From positions 62,001 to 126,000 of the forward strand of contig JACVRA010000052.1 of NCBI GenBank assembly GCA_019828545.1: 64,000 bases of DNA, written 5' to 3'. Below, piece after piece: positions 12,632 through 23,206 of this stretch. A program made the translations under genes and the position numbers. A model generated the notes under the pieces. That model had not been told where the DNA came from, made no database searches, and was given only the letters and a program-made list of their open reading frames with translations. This stretch comes from Paracamarosporium sp. OC-R06-R3. Lineage: Eukaryota > Ascomycota > Dothideomycetes > Pleosporales > Didymosphaeriaceae. Position 1 is the first letter of the stretch, and every line of letters starts with the position of its first letter.

Positions 12632-13069
12632 AGGCCGAGAGGGAGGATCTGATTTCTCCAAGCGAGTGAAGGATGGAGGCTGGCGGTTGGCGGTTGGCGT
12701 TGTGAAGCCCCGCCTTGTCGCCAACCGGCCAAGGCAGGCACGACTCACCGAACGAAGTGGAAATATACGAATACATGTAGCGCTCCTATAGTCTAGTCTC
12801 GAACCGAACAGAATGATACCCTTGGCACACCATGTCCGCTACGAAGCCGAGACGCTGGGCACGCGAGCAATCTCCCGTTCCTGGGCCGTGGGTCTCGACT
12901 GCGGGTCCGGGGGTCATCTTGATGACGTCGGCGGGTCGATACGCTACGGCCACTTCTCGACGCCATGCAATTGTCGCAGCGAGCATTTTGTCATAAGAGC
13001 GGCATGTCTGTGCCGGAGTCCCTGCAACGCATCGCACCCTTTTCTTACATATATATCCTTTGATCGACC
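12632..13069. other. Intergenic, 438 bases
   Basis: A 3' flank with short GGCGGTTGGC repeats near 12683-12698, then the promoter of the carrier gene. A TA-rich block (ATATATATCC) sits about 20 bases before that gene's ATG. Nothing else is seen. Confidence 0.4.
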
Positions 13070-14425
13070 ATGGGATTGGGTGCGTCCGAGCTCGCGGTGC
13101 CCTTCCTGGGCGCCCTCCAGGCCTCGATATCCGTCCTGATCACTATCTTCTTCGGTGTCCTGACCGCCCAGTGCAATCTCCTCTCCACGGGCGCGGCAAA
13201 AGAGGTGTCGCGGACATGTGTGCGCGTCTTTCTGCCCGCCCTGCTTGTCTACAAGCTCGGCACCAACCTCGACAAAGACACTGGCATTCGTTACCTGCCC
13301 ATCCTTGCCTGGTCCATTTCCTACACGCTCATCTCGCTCGCCGTCGGCGCTCTCGCATGCCGCCTTTTCAAGTTACCCAACTGGGTCAAGCTGGCCGTTG
13401 CCTTCAACAACACGACGAGTCTGCCACTGCTCCTGATCCAGTCGCTGAGCACAACAGGCGTTCTTGATGCCATCATTCCGCCGGGCGACGACGCGTCCAA
13501 GGCACTCGACCGCGCTGAGTCGTACTTTCTGATAAACGCCATGGTCAGCAACAGCTTGACCTTTGCTCTAGGCCCGCGGCTCTTGAGACCAAGCGATGAG
13601 GATGCACCGGATGAGGACGACAAGGAGGGCCAGCAGGATGACAACCATGAAGAGGATAGTATGGAGCGGGGGCCAGATGGCATTATTGATGAGGAAACTT
13701 CGTTGCTCCCACAACGTGCGGTACGTCCAGTTAACCGTGTGGAACGCCGAGGGTACAAACGCACAATGCAATCGATCCAGAACCTACCACCCTGGGCACA
13801 GCAGCTGCTCGAATTCTTGTACCAATTTGCCAACGCACCCCTGCTTGGGGCCGTACTTGGTGCCATCATCGGGCTGACCCCGCCGCTGCACCGCCTCTTC
13901 TTCAATGACAGCAACGACGGCGGCTACTTCAACGCTTGGCTCACTACCGCCATCAAGAATGTCGGAGAACTCTTCGCAACAACCCAGATTATCGTTGTGG
14001 GTGTTAAACTGAGCCAAAGTCTGCGCAAGATGAAAGCTGGCGAGGAGAGCGGCACGGTCGGCAAAAAGAGCATGGCTTTTGTCTTTTTGACGCGTTTCTT
14101 CATCTGGCCAGCGATCAGCATTCCCTTCATCTACGCCCTTGCAACTAAGACGGATGTTTTGAGCAGTGATCCCATGTTGTGGTTCGCCATGATGCTGATG
14201 TCTTCGGGACCTAGCGCAATGATACTAGTGGCTTTGACTGATGTAACGGGGAGCCCGGAGGAGGAGAAGATGGCCATTGCCAAGTTTTTAACGGTACGAA
14301 CTTCACCCCATGTGGCATGTAGTACACACTAACACAGCATGCAGATCAGCTACGCTATCACACCACTCATATGTTTCTCGGTCGTAGGCAGCTTGAAGGC
14401 GACTGAGGCGGCTGTAGCGCGATAG
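13070..14425 (+). CDS. Auxin efflux carrier-like (PIN-like) membrane transport protein
   Basis: This is a ten-helix-type membrane transporter of the Mem_trans family, related to plant PIN and PILS proteins. Fungal members are thought to act in the ER or other endomembranes, and their substrate is largely unknown. Exons are 13070-14293 and 14345-14425, giving 434 residues. Five hydrophobic segments come first (FLGALQASISVLITIFFGVL through NAMVSNSLTFALGPRLL), with the family signatures CVRVFLPALLVYKLG and FNNTTSLPLLLIQSL. A highly charged loop follows at about residues 180-240, rich in Asp, Glu and Gln. The C-terminal helices include APLLGAVLGAIIGLTPPLH and GPSAMILVALTDVTG. The last exon adds ISYAITPLICFSVVGS. 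The start is the first ATG, directly before the first helix. No frame damage is seen. Confidence 0.9.
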
Positions 14426-14755
14426 CTGGACTGACCGCCACGGCTCGACGCGCTCATGTAAAATAGTAGTGTACATATCAGGAATCTGATCGAACCTTAG
14501 AGGCGCAAAGATTAAATACACCATTCGCTATTGGCGCACAGCTCGATATATACAAAGCCAACACAGGACTTTCCTGAGCGTTAAAATGAAACTTTATAAA
14601 TATTACTCTAGTAATTTTCAGAAGAAACCACTGACGAGAAAATAATCGAACCGAACTCCATGAAAGCCCCACGAATGGTTGGTCGTTCCCATCTCATCGT
14701 CTCACGCTTACTCAATTTCAAGCAATCTCAGACACCCACACTCAGCCCAGATTCT
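14426..14755. other. Convergent intergenic region, 330 bases
   Basis: The 3' ends of two convergent genes face each other here. The middle is AT-rich (TTATAAATATTACTCTAGTA), as expected for polyadenylation signals. No gene is seen. Confidence 0.4.
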
Positions 14756-16099
14756 TCAGAAACAAATGTGATCCTCTGACTGCTCACATCCGCCATCATG
14801 CCAGTGCCTCTCGTTCCAACACTGCTTCCCTTGCTGCCCACATCCGCAATCGTACCGATGTCTCTTATCCCAGCACTTCCCCCATAATTGCCCATACCAC
14901 CCCGTTTCCCCTGCCCACGCGTCCCTCCCATGGAAATCCAGCATTTCCAGCATCTCCCCATACACGTCCACCTGCGCATTGATAGCCTTCTTCTCTGCCC
15001 GTGCATTGAGCCACTTCCTTTCACATTCCCACAGTTCACCCACTTCTTCACACAATCCTAGCAGGTGGTTCTTCCAAGAATCCTGTGGAAGCTTCAACAT
15101 AGGTGTGAGATCCAGGATCTTGGTCCTATGCGCTTTGATATCCGGAGGGCGAGTATCATGGATTTTGCGTTTGTAAGATACGTCAAAGGTGATGCTTGGA
15201 GAAGAGAGAGACGCATACGGGGAGTGTAGGAGGTGCAAGAAAGTTAGGACTTCGATGACTGAGTTACTGGGCGTCAACCGGATTTTGATGCTCAAACGGC
15301 GGTTGTTTCGGCAGAAGAGTAAGCTTTTGACGTGTTTCTTGACGGCTGAAAGACGGTATCGGAGAAGGTATTTGTGCAGCTCGATTCGGATGTTCCTGAT
15401 GAGAGCTCCAGCGCGTATACCTTCCGTCATATTCTCGTTAGTAACTGCTAAGTCGCTGTTGTTCGGGGGAAGATAGGAAGGGAAGCCCAGATGAAACATA
15501 CCCAGTCCAAAGAAGTCTTTCTCCAGAACGTCTTTGAGATGTAGAGCTCCTGGCCTTCCTTGATGAAAGGTCGTACCAAACAATGGTACATCCATCTTCG
15601 CGTGTATAATCTCCGCCACCTCCAGGGCCACCTCCTTCCCCACGGATTTCGGATCCAAGAGCACGTACTTACGCAACCAGGCCGCCTCGTCACTATAATC
15701 GTAGTATTTGTTAAAGCCATACAATATGCTCAAGCTATTATGCAGAATTTCATCCTGAATATCACATTTGATACGAATGTTGTAGATGGTATCCCGAAGT
15801 TCGCGAGGAAGACGAGCGTACATATGTGCAGCCCAGTAGCGAGATTGCGCTTGACCGTGGTTTATCGCACTCTGGGTTAATCTTTCTCTCCATATTCCTT
15901 GGAGTAACGATCGCTTGTCATGGATAGCGCCGCGGAGGTCCCTTATTTTGGACTCTAGCTCGCGGATGTCACCCTTGATGGATACCATTTTCCATTTCAC
16001 GCTGGATTGTATTAGTTTTAAAAACAAAGAAGAATATAACGTGTCTCGCTCACAAACTGCCTTGACGACTGGTGAAGTGTATTCGTGCTTCGTACTCAC
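14756..16099 (-). CDS. Uncharacterised protein, F-box-like RLPRELRD motif, Cys/His-rich tail
   Basis: I do not recognise the function. The frame is open for 447 codons to 14756. A coiled-coil-like stretch (GDIRELESKIRDLRGAIHDKRS) precedes YARLPRELRDTIYNI, a motif common in large fungal families of F-box-like or 2EXR-type proteins. The middle is helical with scattered basic patches. The last 50 residues are rich in Trp, Gly, Cys and His, ending EQSEDHICF. Three starts are possible: the frame's first ATG at 16099; the ATG at 15988 (MVSIKGD), just before the coiled coil; or an ATG at 16130 joined by a 43-base intron 16057-16099 (GTGAGT...GGCAG) that keeps the frame. It converges with the carrier gene. 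It could be a lineage-specific family member. Confidence 0.65.
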   Translation of the reverse strand: MSTKHEYTSPVVKAVCERDTLYSSLFLKLIQSSVKWKMVSIKGDIRELESKIRDLRGAIHDKRSLLQGIWRERLTQSAINHGQAQSRYWAAHMYARLPRELRDTIYNIRIKCDIQDEILHNSLSILYGFNKYYDYSDEAAWLRKYVLLDPKSVGKEVALEVAEIIHAKMDVPLFGTTFHQGRPGALHLKDVLEKDFFGLGMFHLGFPSYLPPNNSDLAVTNENMTEGIRAGALIRNIRIELHKYLLRYRLSAVKKHVKSLLFCRNNRRLSIKIRLTPSNSVIEVLTFLHLLHSPYASLSSPSITFDVSYKRKIHDTRPPDIKAHRTKILDLTPMLKLPQDSWKNHLLGLCEEVGELWECERKWLNARAEKKAINAQVDVYGEMLEMLDFHGRDAWAGETGWYGQLWGKCWDKRHRYDCGCGQQGKQCWNERHWHDGGCEQSEDHICF

Positions 16100-16130
16100 G
16101 GCGTCGAAGCAGAAGCGATGAATTAGCCAT

Positions 16131-16957
16131 AATGAATTGACGAAAAAAAGGAAATGTGTAGGTAAATGATTTCACTACATGCCGTTGCTACTATGATTTC
16201 GTGGGCTTTTGTAGGATACCTTGCTACGCCTCATTGGCACCACGCGTGCCTGATCCGACAAGGATATCACTAGGCATACATGCGCTGCCTGCGCAGTAGC
16301 TCCGCCCGTTGGTCGTGTAATCTGTACCGCACGTCGGATTTCGGGGACAGTCATTACGGTGCGCATGCAGGCCTGTATTTCGCTAGGCTACGATCCCAGC
16401 CACCTTAATTCGATCAAGCCATGGATACATGGAAAGACATGCCAGCTGTTACTATATCCCGAGCGGACACGAGCAGTATCAAGCCAATTGTGAGAGGGAA
16501 AAGTTATACAAATCAATGGAAAGTGATTTTGAAGCTTGTCAGAAAACATGAACAGGCCTAGACGAAACGGTCTATCACAACGCGAGTAGACAACTCTACC
16601 GAAGCAAGATGGACATAGCCAAAGCTTAAGACTTGATAGTAGATAGTTCGGTTCTGGTGTGATTGCTGAGAGAGTCGTTGTAGAACCATAAGGGTTGGTG
16701 ATGAGGCGATGTGTGGCCGTGGAGCTCCACCACGTGGGTCGATTGGCCCGTGCGCGACCAGGTCGGAAAGAAGCTTGGAAACGTCATCCCAGCACTTGTA
16801 GCATGCCAGCTTCCACAAGCACCGCTTCTCCAACACCGAACCACAACACATGGCGATCCAGCCGCCCATGCCTTCTCCCCCGGCTATGCTGTCCTCATAA
16901 TCGCTCCCCAACGCTCCAAAGCTCGACATTGCGCTGCACTAGCGAAAAGTGCCCAAC
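16131..16957. other. Divergent intergenic region, about 0.8 kb
   Basis: Promoters for the unassigned minus-strand gene and for RMD1 lie here. Long overlapping frames near 16560-16930 on both strands have no domain and no initiation context that I would trust. No repeat or RNA gene is seen. Confidence 0.4.
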
Positions 16958-18693
16958 ATGGCTTCGAGCTCGACCGAAACCACGCCGCTAATTTCTTCAA
17001 TGTCCCATGGCTCGATGGGGCCTCGCACCGGCGCTCCACGGCCGCAGAGAACTGTCACCTTCAATCCCACCGTCACGTCAAGCAGCCCCAAGCAGCAGCC
17101 CCAGGCACCGCCGTCTGGCCCACAATCTGCCGCAACAAATGTACCCAGCCATGGCGGGAAGCCCATGATGGCGTCGCTCAACAACAGACTGAGGCGAAGG
17201 AACAGCTCCGGGGCAGCCATGCTCCCTCATCACAACCCTGCACCCAAGATTGGCCCGCAAAGAACCACAAGGACGGCGCAAAAGCTCAAACTCTTGCCGG
17301 ATCCGGAGCATGGCGACGAGGACGTCGACGAGGAGAGCGGGCGGGATGTCTACGTGCAGTACACACGAATAAAGGACCCTACTGCGAGAAGAGATGCTGC
17401 CCGGTTAGGGAAGGCAGACCGGGAGCGCCTACCCAGAGTGACGGCCTATTGCACCGCAGCTTCCTATAAGATGGACGACCTGATGCGCTTCCTAAAAGGC
17501 AAGGCACGGTTGAGAGGTGCTCAGCCGAAGCGCTTCGACGAATGCATCTACTCACCTTACAACTACGGGACCAAAGGGCCAGAAAAAGTTTCGAGCACAA
17601 GCGTAGAGGAGCACCGGCCAGAGCGACAGCGGAGATACTCGGACAGTGCCATTGAGGTAAGTTGGATCATTTGCTAAGCTCCAAAACATACACCCAGAAT
17701 CTTCTGCATCCTAGAATCATGCGAACTACAATGCATTTTCAACAGTTGATCGAGTGTGTAAGCTAAGCACGTGCAGGTTGATGCTCAGAACGAACGAAGA
17801 CGAGAAGACCTCATAGACCTCCACGATGGCAATGACGCCCCATCAATTGGCAATGGTGAAGCCTCCGACCATCCACAAAGACCGATGCCCGTACATGCGG
17901 ACTCAGACCCATCCATGGACACGCAAGACTTCGACACACTCGTGCATACGCCCGAGGTGTTCCTGTTCGAATACGGCACGGTTGTAATATGGGGAATGAC
18001 TACGCAAGAAGAAAAACGCTTTCTTAGAGACATTGCTAAGTTCGAAGTCGACAAACTCGGCAAAGACGAAATAGAGACGGAGGAGTTCAACTTCTACTAC
18101 ACGCGCGAATATCAGGCTCGCATTTATAACGACTTCATCTCGCTTCGGGATAAGAAGAACTATATGATCAAGCTTGCCATCAGCCACGGTTTATCACAGT
18201 CTGTGAAAACGTCGCTGTTTGAAGATCTGGTCGACAACACCATCGACGATACAAAGGATATACCCGCACAAATTGCGAGTTCGGGAAAGATCAATCTGAA
18301 CAAAAAGCAGATCAACATGCAGATTGGCGAGTTGTTTATCCTTAGAATAAGCATACATTTGCAGGGCAGCGTGTTAGACGCGCCAGAGCTCATGTGGGCG
18401 GAACCGCAGCTGGACCCTGTGTATCAGGCCGTAAGAAGTTATCTAGAGATGGACCAAAGAGTAGGCTTATTGACGGAGAGGTTGAATGTTATCGGCGACC
18501 TGTTAGCGGTGCTGAAAGACCAGCTGACGGTCACGCATGTACGTTGCACCTCCGAAATCTCCCATCCATAACATCAAATGCTAACAGCGTGCAGGGCGAA
18601 CTCCTTGAATGGATCGTCATCATTCTCATTTTCGCCGAAGTCGTGGTCGCTGCCATCAACATCTTCGTTGATCTGAATGCTGCTGGCGAGTAG
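16958..18693 (+). CDS. RMD1: DUF155 family protein, RMD1/Sif2-like, C-terminal membrane anchor
   Basis: Members of the RMND1/Rmd1/Sif2 family share the DUF155 domain. Yeast Rmd1 is linked to sporulation and S. pombe Sif2 to the spindle-pole protein Sad1; the biochemical role is unsettled. Exons are 16958-17656, 17777-18538 and 18595-18693, giving 519 residues. The first 110 residues are low-complexity, Ser/Pro/Gln rich and basic (NNRLRRRNSSG). DUF155 starts near VTAYCTAASYKMDDLMRFLK and includes VFLFEYGTVVIWGMTTQEEKR, YMIKLAISHGLSQSVKTSLFE and the helical LLTERLNVIGDLLAVLKDQ. The last exon encodes the single predicted membrane helix, LLEWIVIILIFAEVVVAAIN. The 120-base gap between the two domain halves (17657-17776) is a clean intron. 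The ATG at 16958 is the first in frame. The symbol follows family resemblance. Confidence 0.9.
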
Positions 18694-19220
18694 AGGTGCG
18701 CTCGAGTATTCACTTTACGTTTATCCAACCCTGTACATACATACATACCCTTGTTCTTTCTTTTGTACAATTACATCAGCACTTTGTGTATGGGTGTGTG
18801 TAGTGATAGGAAAGGACTGTGTGGCTAGAGGATAGGCTCAGAGCGGAAATACGAAGCCTATGTGGCCAATAATAACTTTGAATACGCCGTCGCAAGAAAG
18901 AAAGAAGAGTTCCACCATTGGCGACGAAGCAATGTACACGTTGGTGTGTGGATGCGTCAGATGCGTGCAAAAGTAAAGTGCGAAGTATACCTGGGTTCCG
19001 TACAGATTCTTGATATATGACACTCCTAGCGTACATAAGATATGTCAAGGTCATTTTGAAGGGTCACGCTGGCAAGGTGTCTGATCACTTTCGGTCCTTG
19101 TTCTAGCAATATTCAAGAATCTCTGCGGCCAAGATATGCAATACGACGACGACGTATATATCGAAGGGATATTTACTTCACATGCTCTCGCATGGCTAGA
19201 ATCTCTCCTTCCACGGAGAC
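18694..19220. other. Convergent intergenic region, 527 bases
   Basis: The 3' flanks of RMD1 and PUS1. AT-rich patches and short TACATACATACATAC tandem units lie at about 18734-18748. No gene or RNA is seen. Confidence 0.4.
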
Positions 19221-21224
19221 TCAACCCTCGCCACCCGATGCATTCTCATCTTCCGAATCCTCCCATTGGCCTTGCGTAGACTTGTTGTTTAGCTTCTTCG
19301 TTGCTTCCAGCCCACCCGAGGTCAGATACAGGAATATCGGATCCCGGTAGTTATCTAGATGCGTGAAGAAAGAGTTGAATCTGCCGCTCTGTCAGCTCCT
19401 CTGTAGTGGTACGGCCACGGAATGGTACTTACTGGTTTCCATTCGCTTCTTCCCTGAATATGCGTTGGTAGATTTCGCGCTCCTTAAATTCTTCAATCTC
19501 CTTGTCGTATTTCGAGAAGTCAATCTTCTCTCGGCCGGCTTGTTTGGCGGCTTTGTCGTTGTAAGATTCGAAGACTGGCCTTTCCAACAACAGGCCGAGA
19601 CCGGGCGCTTTCGGAATGCGCACGACGTTGTTCTCGAACGATAGCTTGAAAATGTTGGGATGCGTCCCACATCGTACTGTAAGCGCGACCATGCCAACCA
19701 TCTTGCGGATCTGGTGCATCATAAAGCTCTGGCCATGCACCTTGAGTGATAGCCACTCCGTGTCGTTGATGATAATAGGTTTCTCTTCCACCTTGAAGGA
19801 CTTGATGTAGCGTTGTGCCGAGCGATCGTTGAATTTCTTCTGAATAGTGTAGTTGTGGAATTTGTGGGTGCCGAGATATTGATTCAATGCAGCTTGGACC
19901 CGTGCTTGTCGCTCAGGAGAGATACGGTAGGCTTTCTTTGCTTCAAGGTAGGCCTTCTTGAGAACCTTGACAGCAGCTTCGAGGGCGTGCTTGTTGACGT
20001 CGGACTCTGGTAGGGGAACTGTGCCGTCGGTCTCGGAGTTCAGGTTTACTTCTGGCTGTTGTTTCTGGATGGTGTCTAGTGTTTCCTTCACCTCTTCAGT
20101 CGTTGGCTCGTTTGATGGAGTATTTTCGGATGCCTCGGCTGCTTTGTCTTTCATGCCTGCAGTCTCAACTGACGCATCTCCGTCCACGGTTGATTCAGTA
20201 GTCTTGTTCTCTACCTCAATAGCTGCATCAATAGCGGGATCGCCTTCTGGAGCATCGACGGCATCTACACTATACAGTGCCTCTTCTACAAGCGGCCGTA
20301 TCGAGTCGTCCAACGTTTCCAGAATCGGCTTGATATGCTTCTCTTCGACTTCTGGCCAAAAGTTTGCAACCTCAGCCTGGCGCTTGCGATACTCTTCCAG
20401 ATCACCTTCTTTCTCTGCGAATTCTTCTAATTTCTTTCCAAGATGGCTAGAGGGATGTGGCGGCAGGAATGTATGCGTAGGGATCAAGTACTCATACCAC
20501 CTTGAGTCGCAAGCTTGGTAGCAGCTGAAGGATCCTGTCGTCCTCTGTATACCCCATACTCTGATCTGTTCAGACAAGTTGCTGTTGATTTTCTCGACAA
20601 TGTCGTCGTCTTCGATGATCAACTTGAGCGAGATCACGTTTCCAGCAGCATGCACGCCCTTGTCAGTTCGCGCGCATCGCACCAGTGATGACTTCTTCGG
20701 GTCGTCTGCGTTCGCCTTCGATATGGCGCCGGCCTTGACGAAGGCATTGAACAAGTCGCCCTCGATGGTCTTCTGCTTGTTGTCGATCTGCATGCCCTTG
20801 TAGCCAGTGCCGGAATAACCGATCATGACGGCGACTTTTCGCTTGGGTCGTCGTTCTTCGGCGTCAACCTCGTCGGCAGGAAACGCTGACGGCAGCGCCG
20901 AAGACTCAGTGTCGCCGCTCTCCTCCTTTTGCTTATTCTTCGCCTGCTGTTCTGCGTTGCGCCCGCGCCTGTCTAGTTGCTCGCGGCTGCTTAGTTAGAG
21001 AAGCGCATGCCAACTCCGGAGCCGACTCACAAATGCTCCTTACGCCCCATATTCCTTTTCTTATGTTGATGGCTGCCGTGTTGTAGGGGCCTGCCGCCGC
21101 GCCCACGCCCACGCCCGCCGTCGCGGTCGTCGCGCTTGCGCTTCCTGTCGTGACCCGCCGGATCGTCGCGTGGAGAGTTGTCGGAGGCCATTGGCACGTC
21201 TGGCTTCTCAGAAGCTTGCTCCAT
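19221..21224 (-). CDS. PUS1: tRNA pseudouridine synthase 1 (TruA family)
   Basis: This enzyme isomerises uridine to pseudouridine in tRNA (and some snRNA and mRNA) in the nucleus. Minus-strand exons are 21224-21031, 20986-19433 and 19380-19221, giving 635 residues. The N-terminus carries an Arg/Gly/Asp-rich basic region (RKRKRDDRDGGRGRGRGG), probably for nuclear import or RNA binding. The catalytic domain begins KVAVMIGYSGTGYKGMQ, and the catalytic Asp is in RCARTDKGVHAAGNVISL. The second half has FHNYT, RYIKSF, GQSFMMHQIRKMVG and PKAPGLGLLLERPVF, all family signatures. Between the halves sits an acidic, Thr/Glu-rich insert of about 150 residues (20370-19910). The C-terminus is acidic, with the last 50 residues in the third exon. 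It shares a 286-base promoter region with the TFIIE-alpha gene. Confidence 0.95.
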
Positions 21225-21510
21225 AGCGGCAGGCAAGCGGGCATGAGTAGTGATACTAGCAACAAGATGTAAAGGCGTGGGGTGCAGCTCCGCGACTAAA
21301 TTTTGGAGGCTGCCGATCTTGGCGCTGCAAGTGTGCCTCACCGCCCGCATCACCGCCTTGTCATGGCTCTTTGTTTCGGTGCCTGAAGCGCCGCCGCTCT
21401 TCTCCTCCAGCCATACCATCGCCGAGTCGCACTCGCTGAGATATCGCGCATCGACAGTCCCGCCGTTCGCAAGAGGAACGGTCGTCGAGGGACGCTGCCC
21501 GGCCGCCGCC
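21225..21510. promoter_or_regulatory. Shared bidirectional promoter, PUS1 and TFIIE-alpha
   Basis: Only 286 bases separate the two divergent start codons, so the regulatory sequence must be shared or interleaved. The stretch is GC-rich and shows no clear TATA box near either ATG. That fits constitutive housekeeping transcription. The exact elements are not resolved by eye. Confidence 0.6.
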
Positions 21511-22821
21511 ATGGACCCGCTCGAGCTCGGCAAGGTCTTCGTCAAGACGGTCGTGCGCATGTTTTACGACACGGAGCACATTGTCGTCGTAGATGCGCTG
21601 GTCTATCATGGCGCGTATGTTGGCGGTGCTCCTGCGACTGTGATGCTGGGCTAACGAGCTCCAGGCTTCATATGCAAGACCTGGTGCTTGTGCTGGACAT
21701 GGGCAAGAGCACAAAGCAAGTGGGCAAATATGTCGGCAAGCTGAAAGAAGCTGGCCTCATCTCCATGTGGGTGCATCTCGGGGGCCTAGTTGACCCGAAC
21801 TGACTTCAGCAGTGCTCAGCGACAGGAGACGCGCGAAGGTGCCCTCAAGGCCGTTACCCGCGAGTATTACTACATAGACTACCGTCGAGCGATCGATTCT
21901 GTCAAATACAAGATCCACAAGGTCGACTCGCGCATAAAGAAGGATGCGAAGCCCACCACCGAGAAGATGGAGTTTGCCTGCAAGCAGTGCAAGTCCGAGT
22001 GGACCCAGATTGACGTGCTGGATAACGTTGATCCAATGGGCCGCGACAGCGGCTTCCTGTGCAAGCGATGCAGCTTTCCGCTCACTTTTCTCGGCGACGA
22101 CGAAGGACCGGAACCTGAGAGCGACGACACACCGGCCAAGTTTAACAAGCAGTTCAAGCCCATCCTTGACCTCATGCAGCAGATCGATACCGTGACAATC
22201 CCACATATCGAAGGAAAGGACGCCATTGAGGGTGCAGTTGAGCTTCCGCGCGACAAGGAAGTCAACCCTGGTGCGAAGCACGACGTCGTCCAAGAGACCA
22301 CGGTGCGTCCAATGGCGGTCAAAGGTACGAACACGGTCGTGGAGAAGATTGAAGTACAGATTGCCTCGAATTCCGAGTACAATGAAGCCGCACGCGCCGC
22401 CGAGAAGGCGCGCCAGGAGAAAATTGCTGCACAGAACCAACTTCCTTCATGGCACGTCAAATCTACCGTCGACAAGAGCCAAGATAGCGGCAGCGCGACG
22501 GTAGCTACAGCGATTAATGGTACCGCCACACCAACTGTGAAGACTGAGATGGTAGATGTCAAGCCCGATCCAGCCGGTAACCTTGACGATGTCTTCGCTC
22601 AGCTTGCCGCCGAGCGTGCAAAGCAGGAAGAAGAGGAAGACGAGGACGACGAAGACGAAGACGAGTTTGAGGACGCCATGGTAGAAGCAGCTCCAGAGGC
22701 AAAGCGTGTCAAGCTGGAGCCTTCAGCTGCACCTACGCCTACAAACATGGCCACTCCAGCCATATCCACGGGCGAAGGTGGAGACGAGAGTGACGAGGAC
22801 GAGTTTGAGGATGTCAATTGA
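21511..22821 (+). CDS. TFA1: Transcription initiation factor IIE, alpha (large) subunit
   Basis: TFIIE-alpha recruits TFIIH to the RNA polymerase II pre-initiation complex and helps promoter opening. Exons are 21511-21614, 21665-21766 and 21810 (or 21813)-22821, giving 405 or 404 residues. An N-terminal winged-helix region begins MDPLELGKVFVKTVVRMFY and continues through VLDMGKSTKQVGKYVGKL to REYYYIDYRRAIDSVKYKIHK. A C4 zinc ribbon follows: FACKQC...FLCKRC with 23-24 residues between pairs. The C-terminal half is disordered and ends in long acidic runs (EEEEDEDDEDEDEFED and SDEDEFEDVN), as in yeast Tfa1, where this part contacts TFIIH. The last intron ends in a tandem acceptor, TTCAGCAG, so one serine may be included or skipped. 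The start ATG is in a good context (GCCGCCATGG). Confidence 0.95.
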
Positions 22822-23206
22822 GGCTTGCATAGCGACGGCGTCGGCGTTTTATACCTTGGGATTCATGACGTTAGCATATTGGGGGGATGAGGTCGTTGTG
22901 CGCAATTTTGCGGGTTGGGGAAAAAAGTCCGGTGATAGATCAGCGCAGGATTCTTGACAGCTCAAGCCTGTGTACACACCTTGTATATTACTCACAAATA
23001 AATGATTTGCGTATGCATCAAATGCGAGTAACATTCAGAGCAACAGCCCTGTGCACAGACCACCGAGGTCTAAGCGAGGACGAGCAACCCACTACATCCC
23101 CGCCAACGACACGCGAGTCCGCATCCACCCCGCCTCGTCGCAACAGCACTCCTGGACTCTCGCAACCTGCCCCCCGATGGATACTAGATAGTCGAGGGAA
23201 TACACA
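22822..23206. other. Tandem intergenic region, 385 bases
   Basis: 3' flank of the TFIIE gene and promoter of SRP72, both on the plus strand. A TATATTACTCACAAATAAATG stretch near 22982 could hold the poly(A) signal. Nothing else is seen. Confidence 0.4.

Noticed and set aside
13321..13914. A 197-codon antisense frame within the PIN-like carrier gene
   Set aside because: Shadow of the conserved sense frame; composition is Ser/Arg-rich with no motif.
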